Source: UBA1952 sp965246905 (lineage in GTDB: Bacteria > Bacteroidota > Bacteroidia > Chitinophagales > Chitinophagaceae). From it: a DNA stretch of 64,000 nucleotides. The stretch spans positions 38,435 through 102,434 of the forward strand of contig CBDFFZ010000029.1 in assembly GCA_965246905.1 (NCBI GenBank), given 5' to 3'. Every line of letters starts with the position of its first letter. Position 1 is the first letter of the stretch. Of the stretch, positions 25,845 through 35,202 are shown piece after piece. The translations under genes and the position numbers were made by a program. The notes beneath the pieces are model-generated. The model had not been told where the DNA came from. It saw nothing but the letters and a program-made list of their open reading frames with translations, and made no database searches.

Positions 25845-26579
25845 ATGCGCAAATGGGCAGCACGGCTTCGTAATCTTTTCTCCCCCAACAGGCAGCTAAT
25901 GCTGCAGCTTGAGCATTTGCTGGGCTTTACACCTAGGCATCTGCCCTATTATCAGCTGGCCTTTACCCACCGCTCCAACATAGATGTAATTACCGAAAAT
26001 AATGAGCGCTTAGAGTTTTTGGGGGATGCCATTCTCGGAGCTATCGTAGCAGAATACCTGTTCAAAAAATATCCTTACCAGCCCGAAGGCTTTATGACCG
26101 AGATGCGCTCACGCATGGTGCGCCGTGAATCGCTGAATGCGCTAGCACTGAGCATGGGCATCAATAAAATGGTGCATTTTAACCAGAATGACCGTGCGCT
26201 CGGCCGCAGCCATATCTTCGGCAATGCCCTGGAAGCCCTGGTAGGCGCGGTTTATCTCGACCAGGGCTACCCACGTACCCGTACCTTCATCCAAAAACAG
26301 CTTATTAAAGCCTATATGGATATTGATGTGATCGAGGCTACCGATACCAACTATAAAAACAAGCTACTAAGCTGGGCGCAGCGCGGCGGGCAAAAGATCG
26401 TGTACGATACGGAAAGTGAGAAAATGGAAGGTGCGCGCAAGATTTTCACTATTGTCGTAATGCTGGATGATAAGCCCGTGGCAAAAGGTACCGGCTATAA
26501 CAAGAAAGAAGCAAGCCAGGACGCATCGCTCAAAGCTATTAAAGCCCTCGGCATTGAGCAGGAGCAGGCCTCGGAATAA
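25845..26579 (+). CDS. rnc: Ribonuclease III
   Basis: 244 residues from the ATG at 25845; a GTG at 25842 is in frame too. The nuclease signature ERLEFLGDAILG is at 54-65 and the second acid cluster GNALEALVGAVYLDQG follows. A C-terminal dsRNA-binding domain (about 170-240) ends with KKEASQDASLKAIKAL. It matures rRNA and cuts double-stranded RNA. Confidence 0.95.
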   Translation: MRKWAARLRNLFSPNRQLMLQLEHLLGFTPRHLPYYQLAFTHRSNIDVITENNERLEFLGDAILGAIVAEYLFKKYPYQPEGFMTEMRSRMVRRESLNALALSMGINKMVHFNQNDRALGRSHIFGNALEALVGAVYLDQGYPRTRTFIQKQLIKAYMDIDVIEATDTNYKNKLLSWAQRGGQKIVYDTESEKMEGARKIFTIVVMLDDKPVAKGTGYNKKEASQDASLKAIKALGIEQEQASE

Positions 26580-26615
26580 AATTTTTGCGCCTTTCTACGA
26601 AATAAGTCCACTCAA

Positions 26616-27068
26616 ATGCGCGCCATTATTCAAAGAGTATCTCAGGCAAGCGTAACCATAGAAGGCGTAGTAAAGGGCCAAATTGCCCACGGCTTAATGA
26701 TCCTGCTGGGTATTGAAACAGGGGATGGAAAAGAAGATGTTGAATGGCTGTGCAGTAAGATTACCAGGCTGCGCATTTTCAGCGATGCGGAAGGTAAGAT
26801 GAATGAGGACATCAAAACTGTTGGCGGCGATATTCTGCTCATCAGCCAATTCACCTTACATGCATCTTACAAAAGGGGCGCGCGGCCTTCCTTTATAAAA
26901 GCCGCAAGGCCGGAGCAGGCAATACCGCTATATGAAAGCTTCATCGAAATCTTATCTTCAATGCTTGGAAAGCCAATACAAACGGGCATTTTCGGGGCGG
27001 ATATGAAAGTGGCACTGGTGAATGACGGGCCGGTTACGATTGTAATGGACTCTAAAAACAGGGAATGA
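26616..27068 (+). CDS. dtd: D-aminoacyl-tRNA deacylase
   Basis: 150 residues, full length. The DTD signature motifs are SQFTL (77-81) and, near the end, NDGPVT, which supplies the cross-subunit Gly-cisPro. It removes D-amino acids (and glycine) from tRNA. It follows rnc by 36 bases. Confidence 0.95.
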   Translation: MRAIIQRVSQASVTIEGVVKGQIAHGLMILLGIETGDGKEDVEWLCSKITRLRIFSDAEGKMNEDIKTVGGDILLISQFTLHASYKRGARPSFIKAARPEQAIPLYESFIEILSSMLGKPIQTGIFGADMKVALVNDGPVTIVMDSKNRE

Positions 27069-27162
27069 TTGCATTCCGGATCAAAGAAAGTATATTAACC
27101 AGTACGTGCCAGCTAAAGGTGCTTACTCGCCTGGTGCATCCTGAATAAAGCTAACTTGTTGG

Positions 27163-27657
27163 ATGAAGACGACTCAAAATGCCGACATAAATTCCAAATC
27201 CATATTTCGGGATACGGAATCAATAGACGAGCGTTATATGCGCGCCGCATTCCGCGAAGCGCAAACTGCTTACGATGAAGGCGAAGTGCCGGTAGGCGCG
27301 GTCATATTCTGGGGAGATAAAATAATAGGCCGCGGCCATAACCAGGTTGAACGACTCAACGATCCGACTGCTCATGCGGAAATGATTGCCATGACCGCAG
27401 CTTTTCAATCGCTCGGCGCAAAATACCTGTCGGATGCAACTTTGTATGTAACGGTAGAGCCCTGCCTTATGTGCTGCGGTGCGATGTACTGGAGCAAGCT
27501 GGGCAGGATTGTGTATGGCGCGGAAGATATAAAGAACGGCTACCGGAAAACGACCGGCGCGGCCTGGCCCTTCCACCAAAAGGCAGTGCTTAAAGCCGGC
27601 TTGCTCGGTGCTGAATGCGCGCAGCTGATGAAAGACTTTTTTGCTGCGCGCCGATAG
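27163..27657 (+). CDS. tadA: tRNA adenosine(34) deaminase
   Basis: 164 residues. The zinc site is H71-A-E73 and C101-L-M-C104 (TVEPCLMCCGAM), with RIVYGAEDIKNGYR afterwards as in TadA rather than guanine deaminase. It forms inosine at position 34 of tRNA-Arg. An N-terminal extension of about 25 residues is unusual; an ATG at 27238 would give the common length, but the ATG at 27163 is kept because it is in frame and unobstructed. It ends two bases before the Rieske gene start. Confidence 0.88.
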   Translation: MKTTQNADINSKSIFRDTESIDERYMRAAFREAQTAYDEGEVPVGAVIFWGDKIIGRGHNQVERLNDPTAHAEMIAMTAAFQSLGAKYLSDATLYVTVEPCLMCCGAMYWSKLGRIVYGAEDIKNGYRKTTGAAWPFHQKAVLKAGLLGAECAQLMKDFFAARR

Positions 27658-27659
27658 AA

Positions 27660-27995
27660 ATGAAACCCATACAGGAACAAATATTTCAAATGAACTGGCA
27701 CCCGGCAGTAAACATCAATTCCCTGAAAGAAGGTGCAATTACCGAACTGGAAATATCCGGCAAGAAACTCTGCATCCTAAAAAAAGAGACCGCCGTTCAT
27801 GCCTTTGCCGCTACCTGCCCGCACTCCGGCGCAAGGCTCTGCGAAGGCTGGCTGGATGCGCAAAGCAGTGTAGTTTGTCCGCTCCATAAATACCGCTTCG
27901 ATCCTGCCAATGGGCGTAATACGAGCGGTGAAGGTTATAAGCTTAAAACTTTTGCCGTTCAGATTCGGGGCGAAAATATTTTTATAAACTTCTAA
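27660..27995 (+). CDS. Rieske [2Fe-2S] ferredoxin-like protein
   Basis: 111 residues. Cluster ligands are C53 and H55 (ATCPHSG) and C73 and H76 (VVCPLHKYRFD), spaced as in soluble Rieske ferredoxins of the NirD/dioxygenase type. No signal peptide is present, so it is cytosolic. It starts two bases after the tadA stop. A second ATG at 27690 is possible. The redox partner is not in view. Confidence 0.88.
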   Translation: MKPIQEQIFQMNWHPAVNINSLKEGAITELEISGKKLCILKKETAVHAFAATCPHSGARLCEGWLDAQSSVVCPLHKYRFDPANGRNTSGEGYKLKTFAVQIRGENIFINF

Positions 27996-28005
27996 GATCC
28001 ACTTA

Positions 28006-28087
28006 ACCGCAAAGTACGCTGAGGGTTCGCAAAGTACCGCAAAGGCTTTGCGCTCCTTTGCGTTTTTCTTTGCGCATCTTTGCGGGT
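28006..28087. repeat. cgcaaag-type imperfect palindrome
   Basis: About 80 bases with seven copies of cgcaaag or its complement ctttgcg arranged as three on the left and four on the right of a dyad near 28043. The right end (catctttgcggg) doubles as a promoter-like -7 box for the LD-carboxypeptidase gene 17-20 bases downstream. Similar elements occur in many Bacteroidota intergenic regions. Confidence 0.6.
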
Positions 28088-28103
28088 CAATCTGCATAAA
28101 AGC

Positions 28104-29006
28104 ATGATCATCCCTCCCAACCTCCAGCCAGGTGATACCGTTGGCATTACCTGCCCTGCCGGCTATGTAAGCGCCGGGCGCATTGCCTACTGTACCGAAG
28201 TGCTTGAGCGCTGGGGCTTTAAGGTGAAGGTGGGCAATACCGTTGGCACCGGGCAATTTTATTTTTCAGGGAAAGATGAAGAGCGGCTGGAAGACCTGCA
28301 GGCCATGCTTGATGACCGGGAAATAAAAGCAATTCTTATGGGGCGCGGCGGCTATGGTACCAGCCGCATTATCGATGCGCTGGATTTTACGCAATTCAGT
28401 GCGCACCCGAAATGGATATGTGGTTTTAGCGATATTACTGTGCTGCACAGTCATCTTCATACCAACTTTGGCGTAGCTACGCTCCACAGCCCTATGTGCG
28501 GCGCATTCACTCCCGAAAGCGAGGACGCTTATTATATTCAAAGCCTGCGGAGAGCATTGTCTGGCAAAGCTCTAAGCTATACTTTTCCGGGCTCGCCCTT
28601 CAATAAAGCGGGCAGTGCAGATGCTGTAATTGTAGGCGGCAACCTGGCTATGCTGGCGCACCTCAGCGGCTCTTCATCTCAATTAGATACGAACGGGAAA
28701 ATCCTGTTTATAGAAGACATAGGCGAGCATCTGTACAATATCGACCGGATGCTTATTAACCTGAAACGCTCCGGACAGCTGGATCAACTGGCCGCATTAT
28801 TAGTAGGGTCTTTTACCGACCTACAGGATACGGAGCGGCCATTCGGGCAAACCGTGGAGGAGATAATCAGGGATAAGGTAGCAGACTATGACTATCCTGT
28901 AGCATTCAATTTCCACTGTGGGCACGATACCGAAAATGTAACCCTAAAGCTCGGGATGCCCTGTTGGCTGGAAGTTGCTGCCGGTACATCCTTGCTTAGC
29001 AGCTGA
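28104..29006 (+). CDS. LD-carboxypeptidase (peptidase family S66)
   Basis: 300 residues from the ATG at 28104 (MIIPPNLQPGDTVGITCPAG). The nucleophile is S109 in GFSDIT. GRGGYGTSRIIDALDF and LFIEDIGEHLYNIDRML match the S66 pattern, and FHCGHDTENVTLKLG supplies the His. The family includes LdcA, which trims murein tetrapeptides, and MccF, which inactivates microcin C. Housekeeping murein recycling is the default reading. Confidence 0.9.
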   Translation: MIIPPNLQPGDTVGITCPAGYVSAGRIAYCTEVLERWGFKVKVGNTVGTGQFYFSGKDEERLEDLQAMLDDREIKAILMGRGGYGTSRIIDALDFTQFSAHPKWICGFSDITVLHSHLHTNFGVATLHSPMCGAFTPESEDAYYIQSLRRALSGKALSYTFPGSPFNKAGSADAVIVGGNLAMLAHLSGSSSQLDTNGKILFIEDIGEHLYNIDRMLINLKRSGQLDQLAALLVGSFTDLQDTERPFGQTVEEIIRDKVADYDYPVAFNFHCGHDTENVTLKLGMPCWLEVAAGTSLLSS

Positions 29007-29058
29007 GTATTTCCTTATTACTGGCACAGCTTTAGCTGTGCTTTATTAAACGTGTACT

Positions 29059-29709
29059 ATGCAGATAAAAACAGGCCGGGTAGAAGCCTTCAGCGACTCG
29101 GTTATTTCCATACTTATCACCATCATGGTGTTCGATATAAAATTCCCGGACCTCGCGCACCATTTTACCCAACATGATGTTGTTGCCGGATTCCGGGTTG
29201 TAGGACCCAAGCTTATTGCTTACCTATTCTCCTTCTTGGTGCTGGGCATTCTATGGCTCAATCACCATCATTTTTTTCACCTGGTGCAAGTGGTGGATGA
29301 GCGGCTGATGTGGCTTAATCTTGTGTTTTTATTCTGGCTAAGCCTGGTGCCGCTGCCTACCTCAATGCTGGGCAAAAATCCTTTTCTTCCGGAAAGCGCA
29401 GCGCTGTATGGCATTGTACTATTCATGACCTCCTTTTGGTTTAGCGCTATGCGGCATTATGCGCACCGCAAAAGGCTTTTTGAGCAGGATGATGCAGTAG
29501 TAACCAGAAAAGTAGTGAAGGCAAGCAGGCGTACGATGATAAAGAACTACATCAGCCTTAGCGCGTATGCCTTAGGTGTCCCTCTGGCTTATGTAAGTGT
29601 ATTTATCTCCTACGGACTGTTCATCATTCCTACAATTCTTTTTTTTATCCCTGATGGCGTAGAAGAGGCAGGTGATGAAGTAGCGGATGCAGCATCGAAA
29701 GATGAATAA
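29059..29709 (+). CDS. TMEM175 family potassium channel-like protein (copy 1)
   Basis: 216 residues with six membrane segments. The family signature is RVEAFSDSVISILITIMVFD near the N-terminus, followed by LWLNHHHFFHLV and WLSLVPLPTSMLG. Bacterial TMEM175 (formerly DUF1211) proteins form K+ channels as tetramers. A second member of the family lies at 52659 in the accessory block. Confidence 0.85.
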   Translation: MQIKTGRVEAFSDSVISILITIMVFDIKFPDLAHHFTQHDVVAGFRVVGPKLIAYLFSFLVLGILWLNHHHFFHLVQVVDERLMWLNLVFLFWLSLVPLPTSMLGKNPFLPESAALYGIVLFMTSFWFSAMRHYAHRKRLFEQDDAVVTRKVVKASRRTMIKNYISLSAYALGVPLAYVSVFISYGLFIIPTILFFIPDGVEEAGDEVADAASKDE

Positions 29710-29737
29710 AAAAAGCGCCGCATCAGGGCGCTTTTTT
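29709..29737. terminator. Bidirectional terminator
   Basis: An 11-bp stem (29709-29719 with 29727-29737) with A and T runs at its ends, overlapping the last base of TMEM175 and set before the convergent YceI gene, so it can serve both strands. Confidence 0.9.
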
Positions 29738-29759
29738 CAATGTAAAAATTTGATCGTTA

Positions 29760-30419
29760 TTATTTTTTAGCCACAATGTGCAGCTGTAGGTTTACCTCCG
29801 GGCGGATGAAATGATCCTGCAGGCTTTTATCATTGCCATAACTCATGCCCCACTGGGTACGGTCTATATTAAAATTGGCATCGGTAGTAACCTGTGTTTC
29901 ATTCATTGCAATTTTGGCAGGGAAGGAGATGTTCTTGCTTACGCCCTTGAGCATAAGGTTGCCGGTTACCGTATGCGTAGCATCTTTCAGCATCACCTCG
30001 CCGGTAGTTGGCGCGCCGCTTTTTACCGCTGTAATTTCAAAAGTGCCATCAGGGAATTTTGCCGCATCAAAAAAGTCGGGCCCAAGCAAGTGGCCGCCGA
30101 GCTTGGCATTACCCGCACTGTCCTGATCTTCCGGCTTCAGCGTTTTAACATCAACCGTGAATTTACCGCCCGTTACCATGTTATTGTCTGCCATGATGCT
30201 GCCATCCTTTAGCATAAAAGTACCGTGGTGTTTCCCAACCGGTTTGGTGCCCGTCCACTCGATGCGGCTTTCTGCGAGATCTACTTTGTAGGTAGCGCCT
30301 GCGGCTGGATTGGCAACGGCTTTCGCGTCTGTTGCTTCTGCCTTATCGGCTTTTGGCGCTTCCTGGCAGGCAGTGAAGGTCAGGGCACCGGCGGCCATCA
30401 ATAAAAAGAGTCGTTTCAT
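29760..30419 (-). CDS. YceI family lipoprotein
   Basis: 219 residues from the ATG at 30419. Signal sequence with lipobox LTFTAC. The mature part has ESRIEWTGTKPVGKHHGTF, KFPDGTFEITAV and LKGVSKNISFPAKI, the pattern of the YceI lipocalin-like fold that binds isoprenoid-like molecules. A TACATTTG box lies at 30450-30443. Confidence 0.9.
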   Translation of the reverse strand: MKRLFLLMAAGALTFTACQEAPKADKAEATDAKAVANPAAGATYKVDLAESRIEWTGTKPVGKHHGTFMLKDGSIMADNNMVTGGKFTVDVKTLKPEDQDSAGNAKLGGHLLGPDFFDAAKFPDGTFEITAVKSGAPTTGEVMLKDATHTVTGNLMLKGVSKNISFPAKIAMNETQVTTDANFNIDRTQWGMSYGNDKSLQDHFIRPEVNLQLHIVAKK

Positions 30420-30442
30420 AATGTTCCGTTTTTTAATTTTGA

Positions 30443-30450
30443 CAAATGTA
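30443..30450 (-). promoter_or_regulatory. -7 box TACATTTG of the YceI gene
   Basis: Minus-strand match to TAnnTTTG, 24 bases upstream of the ATG at 30419, supporting that start over the longer frame to 30497. Confidence 0.6.
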
Positions 30451-30509
30451 ATGGATCGTTCATTATATGTACCTACATCCTTTTTAGAAAAAATCAATAG
30501 CCTTATGGC

Positions 30510-30809
30510 ATGAATGAACTGACCATTTCCGGATTAAAACAGTGGCTTGCAGCAGGCAAGCAATTTGAGCTTATAGATGTGCGGGAGCCTTATGAGCATG
30601 ATCATTTCAATATTGGCGGCAGGCTGATGCCACTTGGGGAAATTATAGCTGGTAAGAATGCTATTGCGCAGGTGGTGCCGGTGGTTATTTATTGTGAGAA
30701 AGGCATCCGCAGCGTAATCGCTATCCAGCGGCTGGAGGAATCCGGCTTCCAAAATCTTTATAATCTTAAAGGAGGAATGCAAGCCTGGAAACAACAGCTT
30801 ATAGATTAG
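30510..30809 (+). CDS. Single-domain rhodanese-like protein
   Basis: 99 residues. The rhodanese fold is seen in ELIDVREPYEHDHFNIGG, the active-site Cys is C62 in YCEKGIRS, and NLKGGMQAWK closes the domain. It moves sulfane sulfur or serves as a sulfur carrier in the cytosol. It is divergent from yceI and 95 bases upstream of a peroxiredoxin. Confidence 0.9.
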   Translation: MNELTISGLKQWLAAGKQFELIDVREPYEHDHFNIGGRLMPLGEIIAGKNAIAQVVPVVIYCEKGIRSVIAIQRLEESGFQNLYNLKGGMQAWKQQLID

Positions 30810-30904
30810 CAATATGCCGCTTTCTCGCTTATTTTTAAGCTGCGTTGACTAATGATTAACTACATTTGACTTGTCAAAAAAATCTTCATAACCTAACTTA
30901 TTCT

Positions 30905-31372
30905 ATGGCATTACAGCAAGGGCAAAAAGCCCCGGATTTTACCCTCCGCAATACGGATAAAGAAGAAGTAACCCTGAGCAGCCAGCATGGCAGGAATGTA
31001 GTGCTGCTTTTCTTCCCGATGGCTTTTACCGGCGTATGCACAGCGGAGCTTTGCAGTGTGCGCGATAATTATGATCAATACAACAGCCTCAATGCGCAGG
31101 TGTATGGTATTTCTGTAGATTCTCCATTTACCCTGGCTGAATTCCGCAGGCAGCAAAACCTGAACTTCCCGCTGCTTTCTGATTTTAATAAGGAAGCCTC
31201 TACCGCATACGATTCCCTCTATGAAAATTTTGCGCTCGGCCTGAAGGGCGTATCTAAACGCAGTGCTTTTGTAATCGACAAAGACGGCACGATTCAATAT
31301 GCAGAAGTACTGGAAGATGCCGGCAAACAGCCGGACTTTGCCGCAATAAAAACAGCACTTGAGCGTCTGTAA
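30905..31372 (+). CDS. Peroxiredoxin (AhpC/TSA, AhpE-like)
   Basis: 155 residues from the ATG at 30905. The peroxidatic Cys is C45 in FTGVCTAELC, with C50 as a possible resolving residue. The sequence style (FFPMAFTGVCTAEL, FPLLSDFN) fits the AhpE or Prx5-like branch. It reduces hydroperoxides with an unidentified thiol partner. Confidence 0.9.
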   Translation: MALQQGQKAPDFTLRNTDKEEVTLSSQHGRNVVLLFFPMAFTGVCTAELCSVRDNYDQYNSLNAQVYGISVDSPFTLAEFRRQQNLNFPLLSDFNKEASTAYDSLYENFALGLKGVSKRSAFVIDKDGTIQYAEVLEDAGKQPDFAAIKTALERL

Positions 31373-31404
31373 ATTTTTACCAAACCAATACAACCACCAA
31401 TAGC

Positions 31405-32343
31405 ATGAAAAAAACATTACTCCTTCTAAGTACGGCATTTATTACAGCATATTCCGGAAAAGCCCAGCTCGTAAACGGTAATATGGATAGCTGGCGTACT
31501 TATACCTCCGGGTTTTTACCACCTGTTATGCTGGAAGTTCCTAACAGTTGGTACAGCCTCGACTCATCTATCGCGGCGCTTGCACCACTTGCCGGGGCAA
31601 CACCTGCCAAGCAGCTTTTTAAAAGCACGGTTGTGCATGGCGGCACTTTTGCGGCGCGGCTTGTATCACATGATTATGGTTCAGGCTTCGGAGTATTGCC
31701 AAGTGTACTTTCCAATGCCAAAATTAATGTAAACCCGGCTACAGTATCTTATACCACAAGCGGTGGCACCGCAATTACCCAGCGCGTCACCAGTGTTACT
31801 GCATGGATCAAGTATAATCCTAAATCTGCGGTAGATTCTGCAAGCTTCGGCGTAGCGGCCATTTTGGAAGGTGTAATGGGTGCAAATGGCCAGGATTCTG
31901 TTGTTGGCAGAGGAGTAATGAGCTTTGGTGCACAGAGCACTTATACGCAAATGACCGTGAACCTGGTTTACTCCGGTACGGCTAACCCTAACCGGGTCCA
32001 GATTGGCTTTGTATCCAGCAAAGTTGGCGGCGCAGATAGCAGCGAGCTTTTCGTAGATGATGTTTCAATGATCAGCGCAAGTGGCATCAGGCAGGGTCTG
32101 TTTAATGCAGCAGTCGTAAAATGCTACCCTAACCCGACAACCGGTATGCTTTACCTGAGCAGCGGAGATCAGGCAACCTTTACATGGGAGGCAATGAATA
32201 CAACAGGACAGGTAATTGCTCAGAAGTCTTTCACACAGAATGCAACGGTACAGCTTGGAAATATCCCGGCAGGTATTTACTACTTCCGTGTGCTGGATAA
32301 AGACAAAAACCTCGTACAGACAGGAAAATTCACCCGCCAATAA
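31405..32343 (+). CDS. Secreted PCMD-like protein with T9SS sorting domain
   Basis: 312 residues. Signal peptide (LLLLSTAFITAYSGKAQ) and a beta-rich domain with NGNMDSWRTY near the start and ELFVDDVSMI near 220, the pattern of PCMD (putative carbohydrate metabolism) proteins. The last 75 residues (VKCYPNPTTGMLYLSS to GKFT) form a type A T9SS C-terminal domain, so the protein should be exported through the outer membrane and anchored or released. A strong terminator follows. Confidence 0.8.
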   Translation: MKKTLLLLSTAFITAYSGKAQLVNGNMDSWRTYTSGFLPPVMLEVPNSWYSLDSSIAALAPLAGATPAKQLFKSTVVHGGTFAARLVSHDYGSGFGVLPSVLSNAKINVNPATVSYTTSGGTAITQRVTSVTAWIKYNPKSAVDSASFGVAAILEGVMGANGQDSVVGRGVMSFGAQSTYTQMTVNLVYSGTANPNRVQIGFVSSKVGGADSSELFVDDVSMISASGIRQGLFNAAVVKCYPNPTTGMLYLSSGDQATFTWEAMNTTGQVIAQKSFTQNATVQLGNIPAGIYYFRVLDKDKNLVQTGKFTRQ

Positions 32344-32361
32344 TCCAACAATTAATTCAAC

Positions 32362-32398
32362 AAAAAATGCCGCTCAGCTATGGGCGGCATTTTTTTTT
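32362..32398 (+). terminator. Terminator after the PCMD-like gene
   Basis: 12-bp stem (32362-32373 with 32384-32395) with a ten-base loop and a T9 run. Confidence 0.92.
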
Positions 32399-32424
32399 CT
32401 GTGCAATCTTGATGCGGGCTGAGA

Positions 32425-33861
32425 TCACTCTTTCTTTCCCCGGCTCTTTTTCTCTTTGTATTTACCAATAAGATCCACTACCGTTGCGCGGCGCATATAT
32501 TCAGGATTCAGCTCCGTGAAGATCTTTATGCGGGCAGGCATCGCCTTCAATCCGGCTTCGAGCATGATCATGCCCTCCTTGGTTTTTCCCAACTCTATAA
32601 GAATAGCAGCACCGTAATAATCAAAATCGGGCTTATCGCCGCAATGGTCGCGGGCTACAGATAGCTGGGTCAGCGCTTCATCATAATAGCCGGCAAGGTA
32701 AAGCCCTTTGATAAGCGCTACCCAGGTAGTCTTATTGCCCGGCTTCAGGCGTACCGCATTCAGATAACAAACAAGCGCTTCGCTCTTCACATCCATCTCC
32801 ATAAGGCAATTACCGATAGCCATACAGTAAGCAGCATTGTCCTTATTAAGTTGCAGCGCTACCGAGTAAGATTTTACCGCCTTTTCCCATTGCTTTTCGC
32901 GGGCATAAGTCTCCCCGATCTTAAAGAAAATACCATCATCCTGCGGACTTAATTGCGATGCCTGCCGGTAAAAGTGGCGGGCCTTCTGAAAGTTCTTTTG
33001 TTTCTCATAGCAATAACCCATCGCCTCGAAGATCACATCTTCTGCCTTTGCTATTTCAAGATGTTTTTCAAGTACTTCGAGTGCTTTATCGTACCATTTG
33101 AGGCGCATATAAGCATCTGCCATATTGCGGTAGGCAAATTCAAATTTCTCATCGATAGCTACGCAGAATTCATAGGCATCGATCGCTTTTTCGTAGAGCT
33201 TCAAACCCTGGTACGCTGCGCCGAGGTTAAACCAGGCGAGCGAATTATAAGGATCTTCTTCAGTTAATGCTGTGTGCAGCTCCACACTTTCGTCCAGCTT
33301 ATCGGCAAACTCTGCCCAGAAGCAAATCTTCTGCAGGGCTTCCTCGTTGCGGCGGTCTATACGGATCACGCGCTTCAGTGTATCGTACACCGCTTCAAAC
33401 TCCTCGCATTCATCATACACATCTGCCAATTCCAAGAGCAGTTCTATCTTGTCTTTTCCTTCAAATACTTTGCTCTGCTGCTCCAGCCATTGCGCTGCCT
33501 GGTCGTACTTAAGCTGGCTTACCAGAATATCCGCGCGCAGCAAGTCCGCATCAAGGTTGTTCTGCTCATACTGCTCCATCTCATCAAGCGCTTTGAGTGC
33601 CTGGCCATACTTTTGCGCCTGGGTAAGTATCTCTGCTTTTAACAGGAGCACCATCCCGGAGAATGGATAGTAAGTCCGGGCAATATCGCAGGCGAGGAGG
33701 GCTTCATCTACATTGCTGTTCTCACAATGGTATTCAATTACGCGCTCAAAATCCTCTTCCTGCATCATTCCGGCGGCTTCCCCGCTTTTCACTTGTTCGT
33801 ATCTGCGGAGAAGGTCGTCCATTGAGTCATACTCATCGTCCAAAAAATCATCGTCCATCAT
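32425..33861 (-). CDS. Tetratricopeptide repeat protein
   Basis: 478 residues, no signal peptide, acidic N-terminus (DDDFLDDEYDSMDD). At least eight TPR motifs run from about 35 to 440, for example SLAWFNLGAAYQGLKLYEKA and AYRNMADAYMRLKWYDKAL. TPR arrays mediate protein contacts; the partner is unknown. Well conserved TPR proteins of this length are common in Bacteroidota. Confidence 0.85.
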   Translation of the reverse strand: MMDDDFLDDEYDSMDDLLRRYEQVKSGEAAGMMQEEDFERVIEYHCENSNVDEALLACDIARTYYPFSGMVLLLKAEILTQAQKYGQALKALDEMEQYEQNNLDADLLRADILVSQLKYDQAAQWLEQQSKVFEGKDKIELLLELADVYDECEEFEAVYDTLKRVIRIDRRNEEALQKICFWAEFADKLDESVELHTALTEEDPYNSLAWFNLGAAYQGLKLYEKAIDAYEFCVAIDEKFEFAYRNMADAYMRLKWYDKALEVLEKHLEIAKAEDVIFEAMGYCYEKQKNFQKARHFYRQASQLSPQDDGIFFKIGETYAREKQWEKAVKSYSVALQLNKDNAAYCMAIGNCLMEMDVKSEALVCYLNAVRLKPGNKTTWVALIKGLYLAGYYDEALTQLSVARDHCGDKPDFDYYGAAILIELGKTKEGMIMLEAGLKAMPARIKIFTELNPEYMRRATVVDLIGKYKEKKSRGKKE

Positions 33862-34080
33862 AGCTCACGGTGTTTATACCAAAGTTAATAAAAAGACGGG
33901 CTATTGGCTATAGAGCGGTGTTATGGAAGGGTAAAGATTGCACACGTTATGCACAGGATGTTTTTTTGATGGCTTTGCTTTACACAACCCCTATTCCACT
34001 ATCAATAAATCATCTGCAAATCCGGTTTTATGGCGCTTGCTAATGCTTAATTTTACCATCCATATTTATATCCCATTTTC

Positions 34081-35202
34081 ATGGAATTAGCCGGGTTGTA
34101 TGACCGCGCCCTGCGGTTTGAGTTTTTGAGTGCTGAGGAAGGCGTTTTTTTATTTGAGCAGGCACCGCTTGCCGAGTTGATGTATGTGGCCAATGAACTG
34201 CGCAAGGTACAGGTGCCGTACAATAAGGTAACCTGGATTATTGACCGCAATATGAACACCACCAATGTGTGCGTTGCCAATTGCAAGTTCTGCAACTTCT
34301 ACCGCGTGCCAGGTCACCCGGAGCAATACGTAACCGATATTGAAACCTATAAGCGCAAGATCGACGAGACTTTCCGCTACGGCGGTGAGCAATTGCTGCT
34401 GCAGGGCGGACATAACCCTGCATTGGGATTGGACTATTACACTGGTCTTTTCCGGGAACTGAAACAACTATATCCCGATCTTAAATTACACGCCCTCGGT
34501 CCGCCGGAAGTTGCGCATATCTGCAAGATGAGCGGGGTTACGCACCGCGAGGCTTTAATGGCTTTAAAGGAAGCCGGTATGGATTCCATGCCCGGCCCCG
34601 GCGCGGAAATACTGAATGATCGCGTACGCCGCCTCATCTCCAAAGGCAAATGCGGCGCGCAGGAATGGCTGGACATTATGCATGAAGCCCATAAGCTAAA
34701 CCTCACCACCAGCGCCACTATGATGTTTGGCCATGTGGAAACGGTGTACGAGCGCTTCGAGCACCTCGTAAAGCTGCGCGAAGTGCAAAGCCGCAAGCCG
34801 GAAGGCGCCAAAGGCTTCCTTGCCTTTATCCCCTGGACCTTCCAGGATGTGGATACGATGCTGAAGCGCATTCGTGGTACCAAGAACCTGACTACTGCCG
34901 AAGAATATATAAGAATGATTGCCATGAGCCGCATCATGCTGCCGAATGTGAAGAATATCCAGGCTTCCTGGCTTACGGTAGGCAAGCAGACGGCGCAAAT
35001 GTGCCTCCATGCCGGCGCCAATGATTTCGGCTCTATTATGATCGAGGAAAATGTGGTGAGCGCTGCCGGGGCGCCGCACCGGTTTACGTCTAAAAGTATT
35101 CAGGCCGCTATTCGCGAAGCCGGCTTTGAGCCGCAGCTCCGCAATCAGCAATATGAATTCCGGGAATTGCCGGTGATGGAAGAGCAAGTGATCGATTATT
35201 GA
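34081..35202 (+). CDS. mqnC: Cyclic dehypoxanthinyl futalosine synthase
   Basis: 373 residues, a radical SAM enzyme with C64, C68 and C71 in CVANCKFCNFYR. The blocks LLLQGGHNPALGLDYYTGLF, LHALGPPEVAHI and SMPGPGAEILNDRVR match MqnC. It cyclises dehypoxanthine futalosine in the futalosine route to menaquinone. Its last 27 codons and its terminator are repeated at 35916-36048, past a two-gene insert. Confidence 0.93.
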   Translation: MELAGLYDRALRFEFLSAEEGVFLFEQAPLAELMYVANELRKVQVPYNKVTWIIDRNMNTTNVCVANCKFCNFYRVPGHPEQYVTDIETYKRKIDETFRYGGEQLLLQGGHNPALGLDYYTGLFRELKQLYPDLKLHALGPPEVAHICKMSGVTHREALMALKEAGMDSMPGPGAEILNDRVRRLISKGKCGAQEWLDIMHEAHKLNLTTSATMMFGHVETVYERFEHLVKLREVQSRKPEGAKGFLAFIPWTFQDVDTMLKRIRGTKNLTTAEEYIRMIAMSRIMLPNVKNIQASWLTVGKQTAQMCLHAGANDFGSIMIEENVVSAAGAPHRFTSKSIQAAIREAGFEPQLRNQQYEFRELPVMEEQVIDY

